Shown piece after piece: positions 32,810 through 45,669 of a stretch of 64,000 nucleotides of DNA. This DNA comes from Isoetes taiwanensis (lineage: Eukaryota; Streptophyta; Lycopodiopsida; Isoetales; Isoetaceae): NCBI GenBank assembly GCA_021234155.1, contig JAJEKV010000067.1, positions 3,653,279 to 3,717,278 of the forward strand, read 5' to 3'. Each line of letters opens with the position of its first letter. Position 1 is the stretch's first letter. The notes under the pieces are model-generated. The model did no database searches and was not told the DNA's origin. It saw only the letters and a list, made by a program, of their open reading frames with translations. The position numbers were made by a program, and so were the translations under genes.

Positions 32810-33162
32810 ATGTACCATGAACTAACGCCATGAGCTCCTCGAAGTCAGCCAGATTCGTCTTCAACTTCTTCATCTTCTTCATCATCATCTTCGGCTTCTT
32901 CTCCGTCGGTGACCACTCATTTTCTGAAGAATCTCCTATCCAAATTTCAAGAACACACATGATGAACTCCTGCTCGAAATTTCCTCTCGATTCCTCATTC
33001 TCGATTCCTCGTCAAAGGAATCGAGGAAATCGAGGAATCGAGGCATTCGTCAAAGCAAGAACCGTGGGCAGCGGAGGGAACTGCGGAGGGGAACACCTCT
33101 TCCAGCCGTAATAGGCCCTCTTGGAGGACACCTCCTGCTCTTCCAGTAGCTGATCTCTTCAT
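32810..33162 (-). pseudogene. Small Lys/Met- and Glu-rich frame, probably broken gene
   Basis: A minus-strand ATG at 33162 opens a frame (MKRSATGRAGGVLQEGLLRL) that stops near 32975. The next phase continues (CVLEIWIGDSSENEWSPTEK, then KKMKKLKTNLADFEELMALV) to a possible GT donor near 32815. Codon use is gene-like. No family recognised. Confidence 0.3.
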
Positions 33163-33654
33163 GGCGATGGACTAGAGAAATTGGGCGAGGATCTAGCGAA
33201 GATTGGGCTGAGATTGGGGGAGAATGGGCCAATCTAGGCTGGAATAGATATAGGCTGGATTAGACGTGAAAATCGTAGGAATGATTCGTATTCCAGTCCT
33301 ATCAACCATCATTACATGCCATTATGTGCATATCTCAAATTTGAGCCATATCTAATATCTTCCTTTTTTTAACCTTATACCTAAATATCCAATATCTTTC
33401 CTTTTTAACCTTATTCTTAAATATCCAATATCTTCCTTTTTAACCTTATTCCTAAACCTATATGATTTGAGTTTAACCTGAAAATGAACACCGATATAAT
33501 TCAAGTTAACATACTATTTAATACCAAGATGCTACGTCACACTATGTCGATAATTGGAATTAAAAAAAAACACTCCAAACCCTCCTCGAGAAAACCCACG
33601 TAAGTGCCGACCTCACTTGTGTTTAAGTTTAATTTGACAACAAGCAACTTCCAT

Positions 33655-34231
33655 ACTTGTGTAGATCGCACGCGCCAAAATCAAGGCGTGGTATTTTTAT
33701 GCCCCAACACAATTAAACCGTGTGAGCGAGCGTCCGTACTAACTTCATTTTTTGAAATTTGCAACGTGCATATGGAAATCGAAAAGTCCATTCTCCTACA
33801 ATCCATGCTTTTATACATTAAGCAAATTCAAACTTGAATTGTAGGGGCGGGAAGCCTCAGATAGGATGAAGTGAAGATCGGTTAAAGCATGCCCAGCCTT
33901 ACCGAAATGAAAGTCTGATCTGATACAAAGCTTCAACCTACACATTCAAATTTTGAAATGTAGAAGGCGGTGACGCGCACGCTTACCAAGAGACACCGTC
34001 ATGAGTTGCCGGTATGCTATAATGCAAGTGGCATTTTAGAAGCGCCATGTGTTGCATCAGTCCGTCTGACAACCAACAGAATTAAATACATATGGCGCCA
34101 TGAATGTGCAATCCCCCTTATTCCGGAAGAATATTCCAAGCAAATCTGTAATTATGAGAGTTTGGTATCCTAGGTGGCATGGGAAAAAGGGAGCGGAAAT
34201 ATGACGTGGAATGGCTGATAGGAGGCCATTT
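33655..34231 (+). repeat. Right subterminal region of the TIR block
   Basis: Direct repeat of 31640-32257. It leads into the right TIR at 34224-34256. Confidence 0.75.
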
Positions 34232-34256
34232 TCAGACCCCAAATCCGCCCTAATGA
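34224..34256 (-). repeat. Right terminal inverted repeat of the 16.8-kb block
   Basis: 33 bp, exact inverse of 17461-17493. Confidence 0.85.
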
Positions 34257-34276
34257 TGGGGGAAGAACTCCTGTTT

Positions 34277-34300
34277 GTATACGGTGAGTGCACCGTATAC
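34277..34300. repeat. 10-bp-arm hairpin GTATACGGTG
   Basis: GTATACGGTG-AGTG-CACCGTATAC is a perfect short hairpin 20 bases outside the right TIR. GTATACGGT also occurs at 10487, in the LTR-like sequence. Confidence 0.7.
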
Positions 34301-34805
34301 GAGTAGGGGACGTCACACGACCCTAATCTTCCTCTCTTGATCCATGATCAGAAATAAAATATGATATATGAAGAACACACCCCTTTCATAATGATTGAAA
34401 GTCTTCGCTTTTATTGTCCAATTTCAATGCAACCAACATCCTCCAATGCAACCAACATCCTGCATATGCAAGATGGACCACCTTCTCCATTGCCTCCTCT
34501 TTTGTGCAAAAAGGTATCAGCCTATTGATCCCCCCTTTCTTTTCTAGCAACATGAAAAAGAATCTATTAAGCAACAATAACAACTAATAAAGGACATTCA
34601 TATTCTTTGTTAGTTACAAAAAGATACAAATCTTGTTGTCTTGCAAATCATCGAAAAGATACAAATCTTGTTGTCTTGCAAATCCAATCTTGAGCAAATG
34701 CTAGCTTGTTGTCTTGCATCAAATCCACTGCTTTCTTCTCCCAAGCACAAATTTCGAGGCCCTAATTTGTGACCAGCTTATCTCTCTCTCCCTCCCTCCC
34801 TCTCT

Positions 34806-35103
<298 letters not shown>

Positions 35104-38100
35104 CTACACACATTACTATCTCTTACACAATGATTCTCTCTCTAGTGGCGAGATTGATTTGGTCTAATATTTCCTTTGCTTAAGTGTTTGTTTGGTATTA
35201 AATTTTTTTTATTTGTAGCCTTTTAAACAGGTTTTCTCTTTAACCTTCATGTAGATCCCTTTTGGTTTTCTGGCCTAGTTCTTATCCTTTTAAGCCTTGC
35301 TCCATTTTGAATTCTTTTTATTTATTTTCATGTCCCACCATTGTGGGCTATTAATATTTTTTCTTTTTTGGACGTGCCCTTCTTGAACTTTTCCTTCTTA
35401 TGTGTTTGCTTGGCTAACCGCTCTCCTTTGTCGGGTGTGTTTTATTTAGTTTGTCCTCTTCTATCACCCTTGTTTATTATTAAAAAATGTGGTTCCTTTT
35501 TTTTGGAAGTCTGTTAGACGTGCTTATGGGTTCTTTGCCCTTTCATTCCCGCATATCTTTTAAACTGTGCCCTCTTGTTGTTTAATCCTGCCTCATTCTT
35601 TTGGGTGATCTCGTTTCGCCGTTTTGTTGGGCTCTGCGTTTCGTTCGTCTCCTTTCTCCATTCTTGGACGTCTATAAGGTAAGTGGGTGCTTCTGTTTTT
35701 TTTGTGACATGATTGAATAGGTTAATCTTCCTTTCCTTGTTGAAACATTTTACAGTGTATGTTTATAACTTTCCCTTTCCTCTGGCTTCTAATTTTCCTG
35801 TCTTTGTGTTTTTATATTTTTGCTACCTTGTTTTTGGGAATTTGGTCACGTCTGAGGTACTGGATTGCAGGTGGAGCGTCTCATAATTTTTAGTGTTTGT
35901 GCAACATGCATTCTTGCTTGATCTTATTGTTGGCTCTTTCAATAATTGTCTGATCATGTTGCTTCTAGATCTAATTTCTTCTTGCCTTAATGTTGCTGAA
36001 TTTTAACAATCTTTTGTGATGATTGCTTTGCTGGGTATATTTCTTACCTTTGCATTTTCTTCCTTTGGTTTATTTTTAGGATCAAGTTTTACTGTCTCAG
36101 CCTGTTGTAGCGGGCTTCTTTTTGCAACTTTTTCACCTGTTCTATTGTTTCTTTTGCACCTTGCTTTTCATTTGTTGTGCTGACTTGTTTGGTGTTTGTC
36201 TGCCCTTTTATTCTTGCCTTTGCTGTGCTTGTGTCTAACAATTGTTCAGGCTTTTCCATACATAAGTCGTTTTCTTTTTTAAGCTCTATGTAGCCTACCT
36301 CTTGCTGTTATAGTTTGCCAATCTTGTTGCTTGCTTTTTCTAGAGTTATCTTATTTCGCTGATCTTGTTCCTCATATTCTAACCTCTGATGTACTTGATT
36401 CTAACAATTTATTCAGGCCTTAGCATGCATAAGTAACCTGCTCCCTGCCTCATGCTGTAACCTGCTCCCTGCCTTTAATGCTAGACTCTGCCCTCTTTTT
36501 ATTGCCTTTGCTGTGCTTGTATGTCTTACAATTGTTCAGGTTTTTGCATGCTTAAGTTGTGCCTTTCCCTCCTTGTTTTCTGAATTATGCCAATCGTGAG
36601 CAAAACAGTCTTTACTTCTAGATTAACCTGTTCCCTGCCATTAATGCAAGACTCTGCTGCAGCAGTTTGACCATTCATGGTTTCAGTGTGTTTTCATTTC
36701 ATGTTGTTTACTCATCTTCCTCTCCTTTGTGTTTCCATTCTGCCATTTTATGCAGTGCTTGCTCCTTGGTTTTGTACTCAGTTTGCTTCCTTCCTTTGTC
36801 CCGTAGTCTTTTTCATGCTGGTTGCTTTGGAGCTTTTTCAAACTGCTTGTCTATTTATGTTCAGGCCCTTGCATGCTAAAGTCATGTCCTTTCTTGCCAT
36901 GTTGTAACTTGCTTGGTTTTCTTCTTTCTTTTGTCCTATTGTCTTAGTTGGTTGCTTTTGAGCTTGTTCAAACTGCGTGACCATTTACATGGAACTTGCT
37001 GCATATTAGCTTCTTTGCCACGTCACTATTAAATTTAGCAGAAACCTTGTGAAATACACACAAGGATGCTAGATGTTTGAATCAAATAGTAAACACATTT
37101 CATGATGGAACATGCCAAATGAAATGTACATTTGGCTGAGAAAACTTAGTACAAGAGAACAGAGCAGGGTGTAATAGTTTTCTGAAAAAATTCCAAGTGT
37201 TATTTTTGAAAAGTATAGATACTATCATTCTTAAGCTTTTCTTTATGCTCTTATCTATATTTTAGCTTTGACATGGATAACAACTGGGTGGTGGCTATGA
37301 CACCTGCAGTTCCCAGGTCTAGTTACTATTATGATACTAACTTAAGCTCCTGGATGGTCTGCAGGTACCACGCCTCTACCCTTGAGCAAAAATGTAGATA
37401 CGTGTTTTGAAATTTAAGGATGTGGTGAGATCCTTCTTTGAAATTTAAGGATGTGGTGAGATCCTTCTTGTAAACATTTATAAACTTGCACTTATGAACT
37501 TGCTGAGTTTAACCATGCTGCAAACATATTTGTTGAGCTGTTTAATGGAAATTATTTCATGCAACTTTATGGTATGACTCCAAATGATGCACTTGTTCCA
37601 TGATGAGCTTATGAATTTAAGTGGCTTTCTCTCATGTCATATGATATGAAATTACACAGAGAGCAATTAACGGACTTTATGGAAGATCAGTGGAAAGAAC
37701 AAAGCCTTTAATCTCAGACTGATCGGATTACCAGAAGAAGACAATGAGCAGAAAAAAATTGTTGTTGAAAACTTTTTGGAAACAAGAATGCAGATTGCTT
37801 CTTCTATTATAATGGAGGCTTTTCGAGTAGGAAAAAAAGGCAAACTGGAACCACCATATAGTGATAAAATTTGGAGAGAAGGAAGATAGGCTGAATATGT
37901 TAAGGAAAAGTGCTGCTCTGAAAGGTCAGAAGGTTTGGATCAATGAAGATTTGACAAAAGAACAGTATCAAATCAAGAAAGAAGAGCTGAAGAAGTTCAA
38001 GGAGGCAAAAAGTCAAAACAAACAAGTCTTTTGGATGTGAGGACGAGTTGTTATAAATGAATAGGAAGAAGAGACCATCAGAATTGCTGTCTAGAACATC

Positions 38101-38640
38101 AACATGCTCACAGATACCAAGGTATGTAGTATGTCAAATGTTCTTTAACAAATAGATTTGATTTGTTTTGTAGAAACCTGGGAACATGAGCAATACGAAA
38201 CACCCGATCTAGTTGGATTTCATAAAATCTCTGAATGAAATAGGAAATACAAGCTGCAGAGGCAATGGAGGAATAGTTTGTTATGCCAGGGAGAAAATTT
38301 CTCATAGAATAGAGAGATTAAGCGAACTCTCAACAATATTTATGGGTAGAGATTATGGGCCAAAAATCCATATTTTTAGCCAGTTGCTATTATGCACCCA
38401 TCCACAAAAAAGCATATGATCAGGGAGATTATGAAAGAAGAGACCCTTTATTCCAATTAGAACAATCAAGAGGAGTGCATGGCTGAGATACTATGGACAG
38501 TTTTTAGGAACCATTATAACAGGTCTTAAACGAACGTCTCTACCTGGAAATAAATGTGATATATCAAAGATTGTATATGCATTGGAATGCATGCATGGAA
38601 AATTGGATGAAGAGACTCAATGCTAAAGGTAAGTAATGTC
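35104..38640 (+). mobile_element. LINE-like unit, copy 1 (leader, ORF1, endonuclease start)
   Basis: A pyrimidine-rich leader of about 2.1 kb (35200-37250) is followed by a conserved segment (37263-37400, reading FDMDNNWVVAMTPAVP in one phase), then LINE ORF1 (37700-38060) and the start of an endonuclease region (38090-38455). The same order recurs in copy 2 (38806-46270). ORF1 is broken here: a seven-A run instead of six near 37837, and TGA instead of CGA near 38037. The right end diverges from copy 2 after about 38455, so the 3' part is truncated or replaced. Confidence 0.65.
37700..38060 (+). pseudogene. LINE ORF1 remnant (copy 1)
   Basis: Nearly identical to 45262-45656. It encodes the RNA-binding C-terminal region of an L1-type ORF1 (LRLIGLPEED near the start, then EAFRVGKK and VWINEDLTKEQ), with one frame shift and one stop. 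Confidence 0.7.
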
Positions 38641-38805
38641 ATTATCTGAATCGTTATGATAGAATAAACTAGAGCTATACTTGGTGAGCAGCCTGCACAC
38701 TATATCCTATGGGAGGTGGCAGTGCTGTCTCCCAAGTTAAATATGGTCAATCATATGATCAATTTACTATGGTATAGTGTGCATAGTGCTGTGGGTTGGA
38801 TGGTG

Positions 38806-39008
<203 letters not shown>

Positions 39009-42000
39009 TTCACTTATTCTTTCTTTCTTTTTCTCTACTAGAGTCCTGCTTTACCAAATGCTTCAGCAATGGCAAAATGGCTTGAATTTAGCCTTTAATT
39101 CCTATGCTAAGTGGCTGGAAACTATAATGATGTCTGAATGACTGTTATTTCCTTTAGTACCCTTTTAATTTTATTTTCCTCTGCTAAGTGGCTGGATCTT
39201 TTACTGGAGTCTCTTTGGATTTAATTTCCTTTAGGTCCTTTGTGGTTGTAATTATTTTTCTTATCCCACCATTGTGGGCTTCCACATATTTTTTATGCTA
39301 GTCTTGTAGTTTTCTTAGGACTTCTTTCCTCTATGGTTGCATGGCCAAGTTTCTTGGCCTCCTCATGATTCGTGTCCATGGTGTCAGCCTTTAGTTGTTA
39401 GGATTTTTTAAGGTAAGTGTGTCTTTTCCTTACTACCCTTGTAAATTTGCCCATCCATGTGGGCTTCCATTTTGTATGGTAGTATGGTTCCCTTTCTCGT
39501 GCTTTATTTCCTTTATGGTGGCATCTACTCGGTTTTCAGCATCTAAGCTTTTAGGATTTTTTATTGTATGTTTGTCTTATTCCTTTAAGACCAGGGTATT
39601 ATTTCTTTTAGTGGTTTGTTATTTGTTTCAGTTTGTTAATCGTGCTTGGCCTTTTTGACCTTTCCCGCCTGCCTTCTCTTGAAAATTAGTTGTGCCTCCT
39701 TTGTCGTCCTCCTCGTTCATAAGTTTCGGCTACTCATACATTCGGTCGCTGGAGTCTTGCAATTTCTCCTCTTCAACGTTTCCTTCTCTTTCTCTCTGGC
39801 TTTCTACTAAGGTATTTCATGTGTCTCTGCTTATGTAATATGCTTAAGTGGTTCTAAATGTCTGTGCTTCTGTATTTGCTGTCCAATCTTTCTGTTTACT
39901 TCTGCTTTTCTTTTGATAACCCTTTGCTTAATTCTGTAACTCGTTCCTCTCTGATTTCACTTTAAATTTCTGTATTTCTTCCTCCCTTTACCTTTCTTGA
40001 ACTAATTGCTAACAATCTGCCTATGTTGTGCTTGGTTCTTTGCCAAAGGGTGACGTGCTGGATATGGTTTTTCCTTGCTATATTCATTCTTTCTTCCTGC
40101 CTATACCTGTTGCAGTTGGCTTATCCTGTGCCCTTTTTGTCCTATGGAATTTTGCTTCTTTGTTTTGCCCTTATGCATAGTGTGTGCCTAGTTTTCCTAT
40201 CCTAGTTTTCTAAGTGCTCTACACTTCCATGTTTTGCACTTTCACTTAATCTATCTGCTTGAGTTACTTTGACCTTTTGTCTCTTATTGCTTCTTATATT
40301 TTCTGTAATTTTTTCCTTTTTGTCTTTGCTGACTTCGTCTGCCTTTGCTCTGCATTTCTTAGCAACTTGCTGCCAGGAAGGTTTTTCCTTTTGATCTTTA
40401 TGTTTTTGGTCGTTATTTCCTTGCTTCATGGTAATTGTTGGCTTTTTCCAGGTGGGATACCTTTATTTTTTTCCCTTCCTCTTTGGCCTTTGTTGGGCGT
40501 TTGATTAACAATTTGCTCTAGTTTATTTCTTGCATCTAACAGTTTCTCCCTTGTTCTTGTTATTTTTTCGTAATTTGCCTCTTACTGTTATAGCTGGTAT
40601 CTTCTGCTGTAAGTTGTTCTCCAAAACAGTCCCTTTTTGTATTTTTCTTCCCTTTTGCATTTACCCTTTGTAGTAATTGTTCCTCTGGCAGTTTTAGCTT
40701 GCTAACTTTTTCTTTTACTTCCCTTGCTAATTTGGATCTTTATTTCCTGCCTTTAGCTACTGTAATAGGCATCTTCTGTGCTTTTAATTTCTAAAGGCAT
40801 TGTGCTTCTTTGTTTTGCCATTTGCTTGTGCTGACCTCCTCTGATATGTTTTTTTCGCTTCTATTGCTCTTTTTTCGTATTTTCTTTGCTGTTTTGCACT
40901 TCTTGTGCCTTTCCTTTCTTTGCTAAAGGCCTTTAAGTTCTAATTGTCTATTTTGTTTTGTGCAACGTCATTCTATTTTTCTGCCATTAGCTGCACCTCT
41001 TATGCCATTTTTTTCCAAAAGCAGTTTGTTTCCTTCATTTGCCCTGCTGCCCGGTGCTTTATTTTGTGCAGTGCATCTCCTTTGCCTCTTCACTTTCTTT
41101 AGCTATAGATTAGCCCTTTTAATGTCCTGTTTTTATGATATGTGATGTCCTTTCTGCTTAAAGTTCAGCATTTCTTTGCAACTTGCTGCCAGGTATAGCT
41201 TTCCTTATGTTTGGTAATTTTATGTTAAGTCTTTCCCTGCTTCTTAGAATTTTGATGGCTCATTCCAGGTTGGTTTCCTTTTTTCATTTCCCTTACACCT
41301 TGGCCTTTGATTGGGCGGTTGTTCAAGAATTTGCTTTTTTTCGTGCATGTTCCATTTTACCCTTGTGCTTTTTTATTCTGTGTAATTCATCTCTTGTTAA
41401 TGTTGCTGGCCCCTGCTTTTGTGAGTTTTTCTCCAAAACAGTTCTTTGTTTGTATTTTTCATTGCTTTGCTGCACCCCTTATGCCTTTATTTTATAAAGG
41501 CCTTTCTGCTTCTTTATTTTAGGTCAAGTATTTGCCAAGTAATCTTCTGAAATGCATATCCTTTGCCACTCCACTGTTATTAGCAGTTACCTTGTGGATA
41601 CGCACAAGACTGCTATGTATGATTACAAGCAGTAAGGAATTTTCTATGAAGGAATTTACCCTTATAAATTGAACACTACGCTAAGGGTGCTGGTAGAGAT
41701 GAAAGTAGTTTAAGAGATTTTAATGAAAAATATGTCTCTTAAGAAATGATGTTATTTTTCTTAAAGTTTCATGCTTCGATCTGCATTTTAGCTTTGACAT
41801 GGATAACAACTGGGTGGTGGCTATGACACCTGCAGTTCCCAGGTCTAGTTACTATTATTATACTAACTTAAGCTCCTGGATGGTCTGCAGGTACCACGCC
41901 TCTACCCTTGAGCAAAAATGTAGATACATGCATTGGAAATTAAGGATGTGGTGAGATCCTTCTTATAAACTTATTGAATTATACCATGCTGCCAACATGG

Positions 42001-42984
42001 GACTTTGGACTGGATGAAACTATTACAGCATGAAATGTTAGGATCTTATATTATAATGTTATTGTGTAAGTGTTGGACCCAGCCCTAATTTGGGCGGCCC
42101 AGATTTGATCAAGTCAATGGAGGAGATGATGCCACGTCAGATTCTTAAAGACAAGATGGTTTTTTTTTTTTTTAGGATTAGCGAGGGCGGCAGCGTCACC
42201 TTCGAGCTGCTAGCTCCTCCTGCGGCTATGGCGCCTTCGAGCTGCTGGCTCCGTTGTGCATAGATCGGACGTCCGAGCTTTCATGAAAAGGTGGCCTTTT
42301 AGTCCTGGCTTGCAGACAGATATGGCCGCAATTCTTTACACGATCTCTTCCTACAGAAGAAAAGCAGGGAGCTTTGTTGGATCTGTTCCATCGCTACGTT
42401 GGAATGTATGGCTATCTCCCTTCCAAGGTTCCATCAAAAACCTGTGTGCCTATTGCTAACGTTGAGCCCATCAATTCAAAAGCTGTGGCCAGGGGGCCTT
42501 TTTAGATGAAAGCCCATAGATCCCCTTGCTCCGGATATAGGACATGGCCATAGCAGCGAAGCTTTGGAAGATAGACAGTAGAGATCGATGCCTATTTACA
42601 CCAAAAGTTTCTCTGTATCTTTGAGCACTGAGTTACAGAAGGCTTCTCCAAAATTCCAGATTCGAAACCTTTCTGCAACACATATCCCAGTACGATTAGC
42701 CCTAAATATAGTTATAGCCTCCATTTCTATATTTGAGACCCAGGCCCGAGAAGAGCAGATGAAGGAGCCGAATCTATTTTGCAACGAGTGGTCTTAAGAC
42801 GTGAAGATGCTGCAGTCCAGATGCCAGAGGCCGCATATGAGCATCATGGTGGAAGAAGTTGCTAATGAGGTAACTTATCTGCAGAGCCATAGGTATGTTG
42901 AGTTCATTCCATGAAGCTCATGCATTGGCAAAATACATTAAGGCAAAAATCATAACTGGGTGCATCTATGTGTGCATATTTTAA

Positions 42985-43530
42985 AGGTTACATGTCAGAG
43001 GCTGAAGGAAACTCTAATTGAGATTAGGGATGGTATTGAAAGGCATGCAGCAGCCAAGCTTGCAGTTATCTTATTTGGAAATAAAGATCCTGCGCCATAA
43101 CCCACTGGGACTGGCAAGCCTACAATAGCAGTTGAAATAATTTTACAGGATGCACAACATGGATTGGTTTGTGTTGCATCCAATATTGCAGTAAATAATA
43201 TTGTGGAACGGCTTGCATGCCACGGGAATTCATTACTTGCGCTGTCTGTTTCAATGGTGCATATTCTAGGTAGGAGCATTGATCATTTTTGTGATATTAT
43301 GCAGTATCAAATTAGTCCCAGTAGGTCATCCGCCCATTGACAGTGCACGTTAATTTGTCTGATTGTGCACTTGATGTGCAAATTGCCTTATAACTGGCTG
43401 ATCCCATGATTGAGAATTATGTTCTTATGTTTGTAATCATTGTATTTCCAGTACAGGTGCTTAAAAGAGATGGCAGGGCAATTGCAAATGACATTAGAAA
43501 GGAATTGGAGGTATCCATCACATCATACTC
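42985..43530 (+). pseudogene. Captured IGHMBP2/UPF1-like SF1 helicase fragment
   Basis: One phase reads RLKETLIEIRDGIERH, then after a TAA PTGTGKPTIAVEIILQDAQH, a damaged Walker A (GTGK followed by P), then VCVASNIAVNNIVERLACHG, the motif Ia region of IGHMBP2-type helicases. After an intron with an AG acceptor near 43452, VLKRDGRAIANDIRKELE matches the segment found later in the same family. Such helicases unwind RNA or DNA. The stop, the altered Walker A and the truncation show it is dead. Confidence 0.72.
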
Positions 43531-44740
43531 GGAATCTTCATTTTCATGATATTATTCAATTCATGAGCATGATTAAAAAGTGTATTCACTTATAGGTTCT
43601 CAATAGGATGTTACCTTGAATATCATCATTATTGATAAAGTTGCACAAGCTATGGAGGTCATCTGTTGGACAACAATATTAAAGGTCTGGGTTTCTCTAG
43701 GTTTATAGTCAATATAAAGTTTATGTGAGTCTGTAGAACAGGGACGGAGGTGCATCTTGGCAAGTGAGCACTTACAGTTTCCTTCTACCACAACAATATC
43801 ACATGAGCAAAGTCTATTCATGTGGACGTTGGTATATTGTCTCCCATCCTAGAACATTTCAGATGAGCATAAGAACAAACAGGAAGCTTATGCCATTATG
43901 TATAAACTGTTCAAACCACATATAAGAAGCAGATATCTTAAGAAGAAAAAGAAGGGTACATTAATTGGAAACCATTCACAATGAATTATGTTAAAAAAAT
44001 TTAAGGCTGAGAGGTTCTCGGATTGAGCTATCATAGTTCATACAAATATTTAAACCTAGACTATTGTCTCAACCCATTAATTATATGCTTATAATACAAA
44101 ACATAATACGTTCATTGACAAGTTTCTAACCTTAGCCCAACCTTTGGGTTTGGTTTGTTAGTAAGTTATATCATTGACAAGTTTCTAACCTTAGCCCAAC
44201 AATATTGGGCCTCTGGGTTTGGTTTGGTTTGGTTTGGTTTGGTAAGTTATATTGATATCAAATATAAAATCCAAACATATCAAATAAAATAGGCAAATTA
44301 GATAGAGTCGCGCATATTTAAAATAATAACGTATAAATTAAATTAAATTAAAAACATTATAGAGTGCCTCGATTTATTTGCTAAAATTTTCACATGCAAA
44401 TAACATACATATGTTAGAGGAGCTTACTTTACCATACGCACAAACAAGCTCCCAATATAAGCCCCACCCAAACTTTACCATAGTTCCCAATATAAGCCCC
44501 ACCCAATGTAACATATAACATATTGTTCACTATGTTCCCTGCCAGTGTTAATAATATCGTAGCATCATTGACATGTTTCAAAATTTGCCCTAATTTGTAT
44601 GGTGACACTCTCCCAAATCGATAGCCTGAATTAGTTCTACAAAAAAAAAAAAAAAAAAACACACAAAAGGCGCTTGGTAAAAAAGGCACATCTTTTAGCC
44701 TTTTGCTCCTCTAGACATGGCTCCTTTTGGGCCCTCTTAT
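43531..44740. other. Helitron interior, repeats only
   Basis: No exon recognised. A roughly 57-bp near-tandem duplication (CATTGACAAGTTTCTAACC... at about 44111 and 44168) is followed by a (GGTTT)n tract at 44217-44243. An A-run is at 44640-44660. Confidence 0.5.
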
Positions 44741-44742
44741 GC

Positions 44743-44888
44743 TATATAAATTCACCACCTTAAGTTAACTTTCAACACTCAAAGAGGAGCAAGAAGGCAT
44801 GGCCCAGCATGATGAGCAAGCACCCATCTATGACAAGCTTGAAGAAGACGGACAACTGGAGACTGAAGAGCAACAAGCACAAAATTAG
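44743..44888 (+). CDS. Short TATA-driven frame captured by Helitron 2
   Basis: CTATATAAATTC at about 44743 is a good TATA box. The ATG at 44799 opens 29 codons (MAQHDEQAPIYDKLEEDGQL) to TAG 44886-44888. The same phase then resumes (ESEDQHMQDQQPGFNHDLVE) with further stops up to the Helitron end. It looks like promoter plus first exon of a host gene, now broken. Family not recognised. Confidence 0.4.
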
Positions 44889-45261
44889 GAGAGCGAGGAC
44901 CAACATATGCAAGACCAGCAACCAGGGTTCAATCATGACTTGGTTGAGATACCTGAAGAATGCATCGTTGATTGACATAACGAAGCCAGATGTGCACTTG
45001 CTGTAAGGCAAGGCCATCTTGACACCAAAGAGTGAAAACACGCATCCCAAAGCATCCCAAAGCATTTACAAGCTCTCAACTTATGCCCAGCAACGCTGGG
45101 CACCATTACTAGTACTTTATGATATTTTATATTATTTTATAATTCCAAATGATATTTTATGATTCCAAATGATGTATTTGTTCCGTGATCAGGATATGAA
45201 TTTAAGTGGCTTTTTCTCATGTCATATGATATGAAATGACACACACACACAGAGAGCAATT

Positions 45262-45656
45262 AACGGACTTTATGGAAGATCAGTGGAAAGAACAAAGCCT
45301 TTAATCTCAGACTGATCGGATTACCAGAAGAAGACAATGAGCAGAAAAAAATTGTTGTTGAAAACTTTTTGGAAACAAGAATGCAGATTGCTTCTTCTAT
45401 TATAATGGAGGCTTTTCGAGTAGGAAAAAAGGCAAACTGGAACCACCATATAGTGATAAAATTTGGAGAGAAGGAAGATAGGCTGAATATGTTAAGGAAA
45501 AGTGCTGCTCTGAAAGGTCAGAAGGTTTGGATCAATGAAGATTTGACAAAAGAACAGTATCAAATCAAGAAAGAAGAGCTGAAGAAGTTCAAGGAGGCAA
45601 AAAGTCAAAACAAACAAGTCTTTTGGATGCGAGGACGAGTTGTTATAAATGAATAG
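45262..45656 (+). pseudogene. LINE ORF1 C-terminal region (copy 2)
   Basis: Open from about 45262 to TAG 45654-45656. It contains NLRLIGLPEEDNEQ, then ASSIIMEAFRVGKKANW, HHIVIKFGEKEDRLNML and KGQKVWINEDLTKEQ, and ends MRGRVVINE. This is the pattern of the L1 ORF1 RRM/C-terminal domain, an RNA chaperone that coats LINE RNA. No proper ATG; the N-terminal part is missing or interrupted by the Helitron. Confidence 0.75.
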
Positions 45657-45669
45657 GAAGAAGAGACCA

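Larger units (their letters stand above)
17461..34256. mobile_element. 16.8-kb TIR-bounded block with gene cassettes and transposase-like gene
   Basis: The left end TCATTAGGGCGGATTTGGGG continues to a 33-bp sequence (17461-17493) that recurs exactly inverted at 34224-34256. Similarity continues weakly inward (TTCCACGTCA in both). TGG flanks both outer edges, a possible 3-bp duplication. On the plus strand lie a histone H3-like gene, an acidic protein and four small coiled-coil paralogues, most followed by CACACGACGC palindromes. On the minus strand lies a large transposase-like gene. A Helitron (24771-27764) and a 324-bp MITE are later insertions. The right subterminal region is duplicated internally (31640-32257 vs 33655-34231). 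I know no named superfamily with this layout; that the block moves as one unit is inference. Confidence 0.65.
42044..45112 (+). mobile_element. Helitron 2, carrying a helicase gene fragment
   Basis: The 5' end TCTTATATTATAATGTTATT, preceded by A, matches Helitron 1 for about 60 bases (through GTTGGACCCAGCCCTAATTT). The 3' end has hairpin GCCCAGC-AAC-GCTGGGC (45085-45101), seven bases, CTAG (45109-45112), then T. It is non-autonomous. Captured pieces include an SF1 helicase fragment (about 42985-43530) and a short TATA-driven frame (44743-44888). Confidence 0.85.

Noticed and set aside
17461-34256. Endogenous giant-virus insertion
   Set aside because: A histone gene and 3' hairpins recall large DNA viruses, but I saw no capsid, packaging ATPase, polymerase or other core viral gene, and the block has transposon-type ends.
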